Assembly: GCF_010974945.1 (NCBI RefSeq)
Contig: NZ_JAAIVB010000045.1
Span: forward strand, 90,919 to 154,918
Reading direction: 5' to 3'
Length of the DNA stretch: 64,000 nt
Source of the DNA: Noviherbaspirillum galbum
GTDB lineage: Bacteria > Pseudomonadota > Gammaproteobacteria > Burkholderiales > Burkholderiaceae_D
How positions within the stretch are numbered: position 1 is the stretch's first letter; the number at the start of each line of letters is the position of its first letter. The notes under the pieces are model-generated. The model was given only the letters and a program-made list of their open reading frames with translations, made no database searches and was not told where the DNA came from. The translations under genes were made by a program, and so were the position numbers. Positions 25,305 through 34,475 of this stretch are shown here, one piece after another.

Positions 25305-26285
25305 CTATCGCTTTACCGAGGCCGCAGCATCGCGTTGCTTCGTTAACTCTTTATCGAAGCTTTTACGTGCATTTGTCGCGTAAGCGCGGCATAGCGTTGG
25401 ATCTATAAATGCATCCGTAGCGCCTTGCTCGCGCCTGCCTGCACGATCCCAAAAATCCACCATGCCAGGATGTGGGGCGAGCGCAATGTCGCAAGGCAAT
25501 GCTGCGATCAATGTGAAGCTGGATTCGTAGTCCTTGACGATGTCCGGGCTATTCGGATTGTCGACCAACTTGTAATCTGGCGCCGACAGGCTGCCAACAT
25601 CGACAATATTAAGGCAGCGAGCGCCCTCGCATGACAGCCACGTCCATGTTGTGTTGCCCCTGGTATGGCCCGGTGTTAAGTGCGCGGTCAGCAATAGATC
25701 GCCCAAGCGCAGACTCTCGCCGTCAGTCACTGTCCGCGTCACGCGCATTGGGGTGTATAGCCCGCTGTCGCCGTATTGCGGGTCATTGTGACCGCCGCTC
25801 TCCAGCATTGGGATGCTCGCGGTACTCGCGATCACTTGGGCGCCGGTGTCTTTTGCCAGTTGTGTTATTCCGCCGGCATGATCGCAATGCTCGTGCGAAT
25901 TGAGAATCCATTTGATGTCGTGCAAATCTATCCCGAGACTTCGGATATTCGCTTCAATCAGCGGTGCGCCTCCCGGCCCCGGCACGCCGCCGTCAATCAG
26001 AACGTGGCCCGTGGGTGCTGTTATAAGGAACACACCGAGGCCACGAGGCCCGACATTCCAGGTATTGCCATAAATTCGAAACGGCTTCTGCGGAGCTATC
26101 CATGAGGGATCGTTTACACATGAGGCGTATGTTGCAGGGCCTTCTGGTGCGACGGAGGACGGCTGGGTATAGCGTTCGGCAGTCCTTTCCCCATTTGCTT
26201 CCTGCGAACCTGGTTTTGTTCCAGCCGTATGGCAAGCTGATACGACTACGGTTAGCGCCGCAAGTACTAGTTGTTGATAGCCCAT
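25305..26285 (-). CDS. Subclass B3-like metallo-beta-lactamase, lipoprotein
   Basis: A 326-residue protein with a lipobox (VVSAC, Cys18). The B3 signature follows: FRIYGNTWNVGPRGLGVFLI, VLIDGG, NSHEHCDHAGG (H-x-H-x-D-H: zinc ligands), LTPGHTRGNTTWTW (third His) and LAPHPGMVDF (the His of the second zinc site). All zinc ligands of active B3 enzymes are present, so beta-lactam hydrolysis is a reasonable prediction, although many B3 relatives in environmental bacteria are uncharacterised. The C terminus is extended and basic. Its GC and codon use are clearly lower than the DUF1800/1501 genes to its left, which suggests acquisition. No mobile element flanks it. Confidence 0.8.
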   Translation of the reverse strand: MGYQQLVLAALTVVVSACHTAGTKPGSQEANGERTAERYTQPSSVAPEGPATYASCVNDPSWIAPQKPFRIYGNTWNVGPRGLGVFLITAPTGHVLIDGGVPGPGGAPLIEANIRSLGIDLHDIKWILNSHEHCDHAGGITQLAKDTGAQVIASTASIPMLESGGHNDPQYGDSGLYTPMRVTRTVTDGESLRLGDLLLTAHLTPGHTRGNTTWTWLSCEGARCLNIVDVGSLSAPDYKLVDNPNSPDIVKDYESSFTLIAALPCDIALAPHPGMVDFWDRAGRREQGATDAFIDPTLCRAYATNARKSFDKELTKQRDAAASVKR

Positions 26286-26664
26286 GTCACGCCTGTGAGG
26301 ATTAACTGCATATTAAATTGAAAAGCGAACTTGCAAGGCGCGAATTTTACACGGCAGCTTTCGAGTTAACGTCGCATACCCGGGGCGGCCGGGGATCCGC
26401 GTCGGCAATGGGCATCATCCTATTCTTGCAGTTCGACGCCAGTGATGACAAAACCGACAAACTGGCTTGGAGTCACATGGGGCGAAGATGGGCGGCGCAA
26501 GTTAAGCGTCCGGTTTCGAGAAAGCTGTGGGTCGACTCAGGGTCGATTTTCGAACGGCACCTAAAATTATTTATGGCCGCTTTGTGTTGAATTGCGGACG
26601 ATTTGTTTTTCCGGGGACAACCGCTGCCCCAGTCCGAATCCACGGGTTTCGCTACTCATCAATA
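26286..26664. other. Intergenic stretch without a recognised gene
   Basis: About 380 bp between the divergent lactamase and marR genes. A 90-codon frame at 26318-26590 has no family features or ribosome binding site and is not called. The stretch is lower in GC than DNA to its left. Confidence 0.4.
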
Positions 26665-26683
26665 TATATCATGCTGTGATATA
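26665..26683. promoter_or_regulatory. MarR-type operator over the marR -10 element
   Basis: TATATCA-N5-TGATATA is a perfect 19-bp dyad. It overlaps a TATAAT hexamer at 26680-26685, about 47 bp before the marR start. This is the size and placement expected for MarR autorepression. Confidence 0.6.
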
Positions 26684-26731
26684 ATAGCGAGCTTTCCTTG
26701 TGCCAATTTTTAAACAGTCAGTCGACCGGCG

Positions 26732-27157
26732 ATGCCTCCCCCAAAAGAACTAACCAAGCGTGACTTCGAATCCTTATCGGAATTTCGTTACCAGCTCCGC
26801 CGGTTTTTGCGCTTCAGTGAGGACGCCGCCGAATCGGAAGGATTGACCCCGCTTCAGTACCTGCTTCTGCTGCATGTCAAAGGATTTCCTGGTCGTGAGT
26901 ACGCGACTATCGGAGAGCTGGCCGAGCGATTGCAGGCGCAGCACCATGGGGTGGTATCCCTGGTGACTCGTTGTGAATCCGCTGGATTTCTCGCGCGCCA
27001 CCAAGGCACGGACGACCGGAGACAGGTTCATGTGACACTCACTGACCTGGGCGCTGAGAAGCTCCATCGATTGGCCGAAAGGCACCGCGAGGTGCTGCAG
27101 TCGCTGTCCGATGTATTCCGGGTGGAAAACATATCCGCGTTTAACGATCGGACTTAA
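26732..27157 (+). CDS. MarR-family transcriptional regulator
   Basis: A 141-residue MarR protein: LTPLQYLLLLHVKG, ATIGELAERLQAQHHGVVSLVTRCESAGFLAR (recognition helix) and the wing GTDDRRQVHVTLTDLGAEKL. It precedes the CLC gene by about 30 bp on the same strand and has a dyad over its promoter, so it probably represses its own operon including clc and the HPP gene. The ligand is unknown. The frame begins at ATG 26732 without a strong ribosome binding site. Confidence 0.83.
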   Translation: MPPPKELTKRDFESLSEFRYQLRRFLRFSEDAAESEGLTPLQYLLLLHVKGFPGREYATIGELAERLQAQHHGVVSLVTRCESAGFLARHQGTDDRRQVHVTLTDLGAEKLHRLAERHREVLQSLSDVFRVENISAFNDRT

Positions 27158-27187
27158 CGCCGATCCAAATTCGAGTCAAAGGTGGTC

Positions 27188-28975
27188 ATGCAATCGCAAG
27201 CATATAAGCGTGATTTCGGAAGTGACGGTCGCCTGGTAACGCTGTCGGCAATTGCTGCCGGCATCGGTGCCGTATCGACGGTGGCAGCGTTCGTTCTCTT
27301 GCATCTGATCCACCTTTGCACGAATCTCTTTTTCTTCCAGACGTTTTCCTTTGCGGATCGCACCCCTGCGGAACATCACCTCGGGATTTGGGTCATTGCG
27401 GTCCCGGTCATAGGCGGACTGCTTGTGGGCTTGATCGCCAAGTTCGGGACAGAAAAAATTCGTGGTCACGGAATTCCCGAGGCGATCGAGGCAATTCTTT
27501 TCGGTAAAAGCAAGATGTCGGCAAAGGTAGCACTGCTGAAGCCTTTATCATCCGGCATCGTGATCGGCAGCGGCGGTCCATTTGGCGCGGAGGGACCCAT
27601 CATCATGACGGGGGGCGCTATCGGCTCCCTGATTGCGCAGCATTTTTCACTCACCGCCGCGGAACGCAAGACCTTGCTGGTCGCGGGCGCTACCGCCGGC
27701 ATGACAGCGGTCTTTGGTACGCCGGTGGCTGCGGTTCTCCTTGCAGTCGAACTTCTGCTGTTTGAATGGCGCCCGCGAAGCTTGCTCCCGGTGATATTCG
27801 CTTGCGCGGTGGCGGGCTTTACCCGTCCATTGCTTCTCGAAGCGGGCCCCTTGTTTCCCCTGCATACTCAGCCCGTCAACCTGACGGCATTTGGAATATG
27901 TCTTTTTGCAGGATTGCTGTGTGGCGCGCTGTCCTCCGGCATGTCCGTTGCCCTTTACAAGGTCGAAGATCTTTTTGGCAAGCTGCCCGTCCATTGGATG
28001 TGGTGGCCTGCCCTGGGTGCGCTGGCAGTGGGTATCGGTGGCTACCTTGCACCGCGCTCGCTTGGCGTTGGTTACGACGTCATCTCCGATTTGCTGAATC
28101 ACCGGATTATTGCTTCGGCAGCGTTTTCACTGCTGGTCGTCAAGGCGGTAATCTGGGTGATCGCACTAGGTTCGGGGACCTCCGGCGGCGTCCTGGCGCC
28201 GCTCCTCATGCTTGGCGCCGGACTTGGCACGGCGTTGTCCGCGGTTTTCCCAGGAAGTGACCCTTCCCTCTGGCCACTGGTCTGCATGGCTGCAGTGCTT
28301 GCGGGCGTACTTGGCACCCCTCTCACCGCCGCTATCTTCGCGCTTGGCCTGACAGGCGATTTCAACGCGCTGTTGCCCTTACTGTTGGCGACCGGGGTGT
28401 CGCATGCCTTTACCGTGCTGCTGATGAAACGATCCATCATGACCGAGAAGATCGCAAGGCGCGGCCGCCATATTTATCGTGAGTACAGCGTCGATCCAAT
28501 GGAACGCGTGCATGCCGCCGACATCATGACGACCGGCGTGACCGCGGTTCCCACCGACACGACGCTCGGCGAGGTAGCTGCGCATTACTTCGAAGAGCAT
28601 CAGCAATTCCGCAGCTATCCGCTCATTACTGCAGAAGGCGCTTTCCATAATTTCGTGGACCGAGCCATTGTCCGGGAATTGCTCGACACCCATCCAAAGG
28701 ATGCGAGGATCGGCGATTTGGTTGGAACGCTTGCTCTAGTTGCCTTGCCTCAACACACCTGCCGCACCGTCGCCACTTACCTTGCCGCGCATGGCATCGA
28801 GCGCATCGCCGTGGTCCACGACGACCAGCACCGCCGGCTCGCCGGATTGATTTCCCGTAGTGACTTGATCAAGACCTCGCTTCATTTCTATGAAGAAGAG
28901 CACCAGCGGGAACGGCTGATAAAGTGGTTAAAAGGGGCGCGTCGCCAGCGAAGCGATGCCGCAGCTCGCTCATAA
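27188..28975 (+). CDS. CLC-family chloride/proton antiporter or channel with CBS domains
   Basis: A 595-residue protein. The first ~420 residues are a CLC membrane domain with GSGGPFGAEGPII (selectivity and gating glutamate), GTSGGVLAPLLMLGAGLG and GVLGTPLTAAIFALGL. After residue ~430 a CBS pair follows (VHAADIMTTGVTAVPTDTTL and a second repeat to AGLISRSDLIK). CLC proteins with C-terminal CBS pairs exchange chloride, or in some subfamilies fluoride or nitrate, and the CBS pair senses adenine nucleotides. ATG 27188 follows AAAGGTGG, so the GTG six bases earlier is not needed. The next gene starts nine bases after the stop. Confidence 0.86.
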   Translation: MQSQAYKRDFGSDGRLVTLSAIAAGIGAVSTVAAFVLLHLIHLCTNLFFFQTFSFADRTPAEHHLGIWVIAVPVIGGLLVGLIAKFGTEKIRGHGIPEAIEAILFGKSKMSAKVALLKPLSSGIVIGSGGPFGAEGPIIMTGGAIGSLIAQHFSLTAAERKTLLVAGATAGMTAVFGTPVAAVLLAVELLLFEWRPRSLLPVIFACAVAGFTRPLLLEAGPLFPLHTQPVNLTAFGICLFAGLLCGALSSGMSVALYKVEDLFGKLPVHWMWWPALGALAVGIGGYLAPRSLGVGYDVISDLLNHRIIASAAFSLLVVKAVIWVIALGSGTSGGVLAPLLMLGAGLGTALSAVFPGSDPSLWPLVCMAAVLAGVLGTPLTAAIFALGLTGDFNALLPLLLATGVSHAFTVLLMKRSIMTEKIARRGRHIYREYSVDPMERVHAADIMTTGVTAVPTDTTLGEVAAHYFEEHQQFRSYPLITAEGAFHNFVDRAIVRELLDTHPKDARIGDLVGTLALVALPQHTCRTVATYLAAHGIERIAVVHDDQHRRLAGLISRSDLIKTSLHFYEEEHQRERLIKWLKGARRQRSDAAARS

Positions 28976-28983
28976 ACCCTACA

Positions 28984-30225
28984 ATGTCGTCACGCATGCA
29001 CAATCGACCCGGCCACACGAGGTTCATTCAATCCGCGCATCCCAGCAACCGTAACCGAGAAACACTGCTGCTTTGGCTTAAAGGTTTCCTTCCCGCCCCG
29101 GTCCACGCGGGCAAGCGAGAACGGCTTTACTCCTGCATGGGCGCCTGCATCGGCTTGCTTTTGACTGAGTGGGTCAGCCGCACCGCGCTGGGAACGATCA
29201 ACCCCTGGTTTATTGCCCCGATGGGAGCGTCGGCCGTGCTGCTCTTCGCGGCCCCCTCCAGCTTGCTTGCCCAGCCATGGTCTCTCCTTGGCGGAAACCT
29301 GTTGTCCGCCTTCATTGGCGTGTCCGTCGCCAAGGAAGTGCCGGACCCGGGACTGGCAGCGGCGCTGGCGGTAGGCATCGCCATTGCTGGCATGTTCTCG
29401 CTGCGCTGTTTGCATCCTCCAAGCGGTGCGGTCGCGCTGACCGCCGTCCTGGGTGGACCGTCCGTTACGGCGGCAGGCTACAAATTCTTATGGCAACCGG
29501 TCGCTTTGAACTCGGTGCTTTTGCTGGTCGTGGCATTGGTATTCAATAACGTCCTGCGTCGCCGCTACCCTCATGCAGTCGTTACTACCTCCAACAAGCA
29601 TCAGCCAGCCGACGGGACACCCCTCAGGCGCATCGGCTTTACCCGAGAGGATATGGATAAGGCGCTACAGTCGCACGACGAATTAATCGACATTAGCGAA
29701 GATGATCTTGAAGAGATTCTCCTGCAGGCGGAATTGCACGCGTTCCAGCGTCGCTCTGGAGAACTGCGATGCGCCGACGTGATGTCACGCGATGTCATCA
29801 CCATTAACCAATCGAATACCGTGGGCGCGGCATGGAAGCTTCTGGACCAGCATCAGGTTCACGCGCTGCCCGTGGTGAACGAATCGAAAGTCTTGGTGGG
29901 TATCGTCACCTTGCAGGATCTGATCGAAACATACACGACGACACAAGGAAAATCCCTGCCGCGTCTTCATCGCGAAAAACCATTGGACCACGTGATGACA
30001 CGCCAGGTACAAACTGTCTTGCCGAATCAGCCAATCACCGAAGTCGTTTCCCGGGCGCTCGCCCGCGGGTTCCTGCATCTACCAGTCGTCGACCCGGAGA
30101 ACCGTGTCATTGGTATCTTGACGCAGTCCGACCTGGTCACGGCCGTCTACCGTGCTCGCCTGGAAGATGGGATGGAAACGCCGACCTCCTCGGCAAATGA
30201 AAAGCATCTCAAGTTGGTGAAGTAA
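28984..30225 (+). CDS. HPP-family membrane protein with CBS pair
   Basis: A 413-residue protein. The N-terminal half is the HPP membrane domain: GTINPWFIAPMGASAVLLF, PWSLLGGNLLSAFIGV and CLHPPSGAVALTAVLGG, which holds the His-Pro-Pro motif. The C-terminal half has a CBS pair (CADVMSRDVITINQSNTVG and VMTRQVQTVLPNQPITEV). HPP proteins are implicated in nitrite transport in plastids and cyanobacteria; the bacterial role is less clear. An upstream in-frame start at 28924 overlaps the clc gene; ATG 28984 gives the better family start. Genes marR, clc and this one form a likely operon, with CBS pairs on both membrane proteins. Confidence 0.82.
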   Translation: MSSRMHNRPGHTRFIQSAHPSNRNRETLLLWLKGFLPAPVHAGKRERLYSCMGACIGLLLTEWVSRTALGTINPWFIAPMGASAVLLFAAPSSLLAQPWSLLGGNLLSAFIGVSVAKEVPDPGLAAALAVGIAIAGMFSLRCLHPPSGAVALTAVLGGPSVTAAGYKFLWQPVALNSVLLLVVALVFNNVLRRRYPHAVVTTSNKHQPADGTPLRRIGFTREDMDKALQSHDELIDISEDDLEEILLQAELHAFQRRSGELRCADVMSRDVITINQSNTVGAAWKLLDQHQVHALPVVNESKVLVGIVTLQDLIETYTTTQGKSLPRLHREKPLDHVMTRQVQTVLPNQPITEVVSRALARGFLHLPVVDPENRVIGILTQSDLVTAVYRARLEDGMETPTSSANEKHLKLVK

Positions 30226-30599
30226 GCAGGGTTCCGTCGAGCAAGGCGCTTATCTATTATCGAGTGGGGGACACGGCGCCGCTAAAGGTATGTTTGGCGG
30301 CACCCCCAAGCGCCGTCGGATTCATGTGCCGGAACGGCAAATTGCTGACGGACTGCGGCGCTGGTCCGACCGGCGCTATCCTGCTAGATCAGGCGCAGGG
30401 TCGTTCGGTATGCTCACAGCTCTGACACTGGTTGCTTTACTGGAAGCTGAATTCGGCGCCACACTGACGCCGTTGACGGCTTCCGAGGACCGCTTCCATC
30501 CGTTATACGGCCAAGACTGGCGCTTTCGGGCTGCATCCAAATCGGCAACCAAAAATCGCTGTAGAATCAAAAGCGCTCCAACCACTGAAAGGTTTGACT

Positions 30600-30887
30600 A
30601 TGCCCTACACGCCTGAGCTGCTCGAAGAATTGAATATACTGATTCGCTTCGACTTGGTGACCAATCAGCAAGGCCTCAAGGTTCACACCCAGACGGCCGA
30701 TGTCAAAGTGATTTCCGCCACCCGGCGTCTGTACGACAAAGGGCTGGTGACGCAGCCAGATGGCGGCTATCTGACTAGTCTGGGGCGCAACGCCCTGGAC
30801 CATGCGCATGCAGCATTAGCCCTGCTGACCGAGGGTAGTGCGCATGTTGCTACCACGCCCAAACATGAAGTAAAAATTTCCGCCTGA
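30600..30887 (+). CDS. TIGR02647-family small protein (predicted DNA-binding)
   Basis: A 95-residue protein with the TIGR02647 pattern: MPYTPELLEELNILIRFDL, QQGLKVHTQTADVKVISA, RLYDKGLVTQPDGGYLTSLG. The family is a small winged-helix-like group in proteobacteria with no proven function. ATG 30600 gives the conserved MPYTPELLEEL start; a TTG two codons earlier is unlikely. A strong two-tier palindrome follows directly, which ends the transcript or serves another role. Confidence 0.75.
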   Translation: MPYTPELLEELNILIRFDLVTNQQGLKVHTQTADVKVISATRRLYDKGLVTQPDGGYLTSLGRNALDHAHAALALLTEGSAHVATTPKHEVKISA

Positions 30888-30896
30888 TCAGCGATT

Positions 30897-30977
30897 GCTC
30901 GCACGGTCAATGAAGCGGTCGTGATCGGCAACTGAAAATGTCGCCGATCACGACCGCTGTTTAGTGCCCGTGCGAGC
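30897..30977. repeat. Two-tier palindrome (16-bp inner and 10-bp outer perfect arms)
   Basis: The inner arms AGCGGTCGTGATCGGC (30914-30929) and GCCGATCACGACCGCT (30943-30958) are perfect complements with a 13-base loop. The outer arms GCTCGCACGG (30897-30906) and CCGTGCGAGC (30968-30977) are perfect as well. It begins ten bases after the TIGR02647 gene. There is only a weak T run (GTTTAG) after the inner stem, so it is more than a standard terminator; an 81-base structured unit is possible. Confidence 0.7.
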
Positions 30978-31019
30978 GCTTGTTTACGGCATCATTGCCT
31001 CATCCCTTGTTCTGTAGCT

Positions 31020-31396
31020 CATGGCCGAACTCGAAAGGCATATTCATCTTTTCGGACGACAATTCTTCACCAGGTTCTAGAAGAACACACTCGTGCCGCG
31101 TCGTCTTGCGCTTGCCGGCGTAGCCGCATCCGAGAAACTCTTCTGGCTCATCGCGCTCGCTCCTCCCGGCACTCAAAGATCACACGGCGCGCTCGGTAGA
31201 CTTGTTCGGACCCTCCCTAAATGCGCTACGCCAACTTGAACAGCTCCTCAGGGCAGGAAGCCATCGCGCTGTGCGTCGTTGCCTTGCATTGAAACCGCCG
31301 CTCGGCGGTGGACGAACGTATCTATGCAACGAAGCCGCCGTGGAATGCGGCGGCTCCCTCGGTCGGGCTGCGGATACCGACTTCCCACCATCGCTT
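31020..31396. other. Gap with two GC hairpins after the tannase gene
   Basis: No gene was recognised. Two hairpins lie downstream of the leftward tannase stop: AGCCGCCG-N7-CGGCGGCT (31333-31355) and ACCGCCG-N2-CGGCGGT (31294-31309). The second is followed on the minus strand by TTTCAATGC. Together they may form its transcription terminator. Confidence 0.4.
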
Positions 31397-33079
31397 TCAG
31401 TTGATGTATTCGGGCGCAGGCACCTGGGCTGGGTCGGTCTTGCCGACGGTGGGCGCGCATATGAAATTCGCCTCGTTGGCCGTATCGCCGGAGCCCTTGT
31501 AGCGCGCGACGTTCGGATACACGCACAGCGGGCGCGTCATCAGCACGGGCTGGGTATCATCATCGTTGGTGTACTTGGTGGCAACGACACGCTGCGGAGC
31601 CACGCCCTTTTCGACCCACTGCTGCAGCGCACGGAAGACGTCATGGCCCGCGTCGGGGCTAAGCGGCCTGGGGATCGTCGTGGACGTGCCGTATGGCTGC
31701 CCGAAGGCGTTCGGACCGGGGCCGCCCGAGCAGTGATACATGCCGGGCACCATGAACAGCCGGTAGTAGTCCTGCACCGCTTTGGTGGCGCTGGTCGTGC
31801 TGCCGCCCTGCGCGGCGACGAGGCGCTCGTAGTAATTGATGCCGTCCTGCGGCGAGGCGAGCGGATCCGACCAGCCGTGGTACGCAAGGATCTTGCCGCC
31901 GCGGCCCTTGAACGCAGACAGGTCGGTGCTGTTGGCGTTAAGGATTGGCGCGAGCACGGAGTCCAGTGTCTGCATGTCGGTGTCGAAGTTAAAGTTCAGG
32001 TACGTGAACGTCGGCCCGAACACCCACTTGAAGAGGGATCCGAACGGCGTCTCAACCTGCGTGTCGAGGTTGGCCCAACCGCCGGTCGAAGGCGGTTCGC
32101 TGCCGTAAGGCAAGCCGGGGAAGATTTGGCGACCGGTCACCGGGTTGCGCGGGCCCTGGTACTTGGCGCGTGCGGTCGCGACCTGGTCGGCGGTCAGGCA
32201 AATGCCGTCGGGCGCGCCGGTGCACTGCATCGACGCCGGATTCCAGTCGCAGGCGCGCGGGTCGGTCAAGAAGCCGTCGCCGTCTACGCCGCCGCTCTTG
32301 ACGGCGCACGCCTTGGCGCTCGCCTTCGCCATCGCGCCGGTCTGATCGGTGCTGAAGTAGAGCGCGAGCGGCGTCTTGTGCGCATACTGGTAGCCCCAGA
32401 GCGCAGCAGCGTGGTCGTGGGTGCGGTTGTTCGCAGCATCACCGATGAGGATGCCGTCGTAGTCGGCCGGATAGCGCTGCGCCGACATGTGGCCCTGCTC
32501 GCCGCCAGTTGAGCAGCCCGTGAAGTACGAATACGTCGGGGGGACGGAGTAGTAGCTCTGGATGATCTGCTTGGATGCGACCGTCATCTCGTGCGTGGCA
32601 CGCGAGCCCCAGTCGATCCACTTCTGCGGGTGGCCAATCAGCGCGTCGCCGTTGGTGGCCGTCGACGGCGCCGTGCCCATGTCGGTCGTCGCCACCGCGA
32701 AACCCTGCTGCACGCCGGTGGCCAGGGTGAAGAGGCCCTGCTGGATGGTGCCGGCGTAACCGCCGTTGCCAACACCTTGGAACTTGCCGTTCCAGTTGCT
32801 GACCGGCATCCAGAGTTCCACATTGATGAAGGAGTCGCTCGTCGGCGTCATGACGACGCTTACCTTGCAGAACGAGGGCAGGTTCGTGTAGGTGACGCCG
32901 TCAGCCGCGGTGAAGTTCGGACCCGGCACGGTTACCGCACCGGTGATGGTGCCGCCGCTCAAGCCGACGTTAAGCACTGTCAGGTTCTCGCAAGTGCCCG
33001 CGTGCGCGGCTCCGGCGGCCATCAGGCCGAGCGCTGCGGCGGTGGCCGCGACATGGCGTCTAGGGAGGGGCAGCTTCAT
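31397..33079 (-). CDS. Tannase/feruloyl esterase-family secreted hydrolase
   Basis: A 560-residue protein. ATG 33079 begins a signal peptide (MKLPLPRRHVAATAAALGL, cleavage near AHAG), with GGAGACG upstream; the longer frame start at 33157 is rejected. The alpha/beta-hydrolase triad is visible: FTGCSTGGEQGH (nucleophilic Ser), HGWSDPLASPQ (Asp) and GMYHCSGG (His). A cysteine pair flanking the Ser and His regions is typical of the tannase family's CS-D-HC motif. The enzymes cleave gallate, ferulate or similar aromatic esters, so plant-derived substrates are likely. No matching regulator is adjacent; promoter sequence must lie within 33080-33723. Confidence 0.84.
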   Translation of the reverse strand: MKLPLPRRHVAATAAALGLMAAGAAHAGTCENLTVLNVGLSGGTITGAVTVPGPNFTAADGVTYTNLPSFCKVSVVMTPTSDSFINVELWMPVSNWNGKFQGVGNGGYAGTIQQGLFTLATGVQQGFAVATTDMGTAPSTATNGDALIGHPQKWIDWGSRATHEMTVASKQIIQSYYSVPPTYSYFTGCSTGGEQGHMSAQRYPADYDGILIGDAANNRTHDHAAALWGYQYAHKTPLALYFSTDQTGAMAKASAKACAVKSGGVDGDGFLTDPRACDWNPASMQCTGAPDGICLTADQVATARAKYQGPRNPVTGRQIFPGLPYGSEPPSTGGWANLDTQVETPFGSLFKWVFGPTFTYLNFNFDTDMQTLDSVLAPILNANSTDLSAFKGRGGKILAYHGWSDPLASPQDGINYYERLVAAQGGSTTSATKAVQDYYRLFMVPGMYHCSGGPGPNAFGQPYGTSTTIPRPLSPDAGHDVFRALQQWVEKGVAPQRVVATKYTNDDDTQPVLMTRPLCVYPNVARYKGSGDTANEANFICAPTVGKTDPAQVPAPEYIN

Positions 33080-33723
33080 GGTCGTCTCCGGTGGGTCGAA
33101 TAGTTTAAAACAAGCATAAAGTGCGGCCTGACCATTTTCAATGGACGGACCATACACAAACTGGGGCGCCGATGTGTGGTGATGTTACATCGCTCAGGAA
33201 GGCCTGTCGTCCGCCGGCAGCCCGGTGACGACTCGCCTTTCAAAGCCGCTTGTGACCCCGCTCGTGAGGCGCAGTTTCTGCTCACCACTTCGGCCCGATC
33301 GATACGTTATCAGACCGCTATTCTTGCTCGCTGATTTTCCCCATCTGGCTGAATAAATTCGCAGACTTTTGGCAGATTTCTTCTTGTCAATATTTCCCTT
33401 TGGCAGGCAGCTTCGGACCACCAAGCCGCCGTCCCTAGAGTGAAGTCGACCGGCAGAGGACGGTCCGGTGGCCCCGTCCCGCCGCGTCGGCTTCAACCGC
33501 GATTTCGGTTTATTGCGACATCACTCTCGGCCGTCCGTAGGTCAGTCGCATCAACCATGGCATCCAGTTGCATAACTGTGGCGCCCTACCAGGAGCGGCC
33601 TGCAGCGCCAACGACCCACAAAAATATTTTCCTCCGCGCGAATCCTTTTGCTGCCTCGTTCCCTCCTTGTCTTTGCAGTTTCGATTGCGATCACTGTTTT
33701 AACCAATTCATGACTAAGGAACT
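33080..33723. other. 644-bp gap between tannase and DUF2892 genes
   Basis: No gene with family features was found on either strand; the 95-codon plus-strand frame and 100-codon minus-strand frame have no ribosome binding site and are arginine/serine-rich, as random GC-rich frames are. The stretch must hold two divergent promoters. Confidence 0.35.
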
Positions 33724-33936
33724 ATGATGATGCCAATTCGTAAAAACGTAGGCCGCCGGGAAAGAATCGTCCGTATAGTCGCGGGAATGATAATGATGCT
33801 TTGCGGGATAGTAGGTCTCCAAGCGATGCCGCTGGGCATCTTTGTCGCTGCGGTAGGCGGAGTCACGATGCTGACCGGGATAATCCGCTATTGCCCGGCT
33901 TGTGCGATTGGCGGGAAACAGACGTGTGACAGCTAA
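33724..33936 (+). CDS. DUF2892/YgaP-like small membrane protein
   Basis: A 70-residue protein: NVGRRERIVRIVAGMIMMLCGIVG (helix 1), PLGIFVAAVGGVTMLTGII (helix 2), then RYCPACAIGG with a Cys-x2-Cys. This matches the DUF2892 family, the membrane part of YgaP-type proteins, although no rhodanese domain is attached. Starts at 33724 and 33727 are both possible. It lies 11 bp before the ECF sigma factor gene, co-directional, so the two probably share a transcript. Confidence 0.75.
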   Translation: MMMPIRKNVGRRERIVRIVAGMIMMLCGIVGLQAMPLGIFVAAVGGVTMLTGIIRYCPACAIGGKQTCDS

Positions 33937-33947
33937 TTGGAATTGGC

Positions 33948-34475
33948 ATGAACATCCATCCCCAAACCTTTGCGGCAGCGCAGGCTGGAGACCCAGCTGC
34001 GCTGGAGCAATTGCTCGTACAGCTGCAACCCGACATTCGCCGCTACGCCGCCTACCAATGCCGACGCTTTTCCGCCATCGACGACGTGGTGCAAGAGACG
34101 CTCTTGATCTTGTACCGGCGCGTCGGCAGCATCAAAAGCGTTTATGCCATGAGCAAATGGCTGCTGCGCGTTATTGCTCGCCTGTGTCTTCTACCGGCGC
34201 TGATGCTATTGCGCGGCACGGATGAGGTGCATCTACTGGAAAATTCCGCGCATTTTTCCAGGGTTCCGACCGATGAATTACGCATCGATCTCGTGCGGGC
34301 CCTGGAGTCTCTGCCGGCGCAGTACCGTGAAATTATCGTGCTGCGCGATTTGCAGGAATTGACCATTCATGAAATTGCGCTTGCGCTCGGCATTTCCAAA
34401 GAAGCTGCAAAGAGCCGGCTTCATCGCGCACGCACTTTGATCAGGGAATATCTGCTGACAGGAGAAGATGAATGA
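33948..34475 (+). CDS. ECF-type sigma-70 factor
   Basis: A 175-residue sigma factor. Region 2 reads DIRRYAAYQCRRFSAIDDVVQETLLILYRR and region 4 reads SLPAQYREIIVLRDLQELTIHEIALALGISKEAAKSRLHRAR. It lacks regions 1 and 3, as ECF sigmas do. A classical anti-sigma (zinc-anti-sigma or FecR-like) is absent; the gene instead overlaps a small membrane protein gene (ATGA, 34472-34475), and another small membrane protein lies upstream. Either could serve as its anti-sigma or sensor, but this is inference. Confidence 0.85.
   Translation: MNIHPQTFAAAQAGDPAALEQLLVQLQPDIRRYAAYQCRRFSAIDDVVQETLLILYRRVGSIKSVYAMSKWLLRVIARLCLLPALMLLRGTDEVHLLENSAHFSRVPTDELRIDLVRALESLPAQYREIIVLRDLQELTIHEIALALGISKEAAKSRLHRARTLIREYLLTGEDE

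Noticed and set aside
26318..26590. 90-codon frame between the lactamase and marR genes
   Set aside because: No ribosome binding site, no family features and mixed composition.
31202..32512. Plus-strand frame of 436 codons antisense to the tannase gene
   Set aside because: The tannase frame has a signal peptide and a full catalytic triad; the antisense frame has none.
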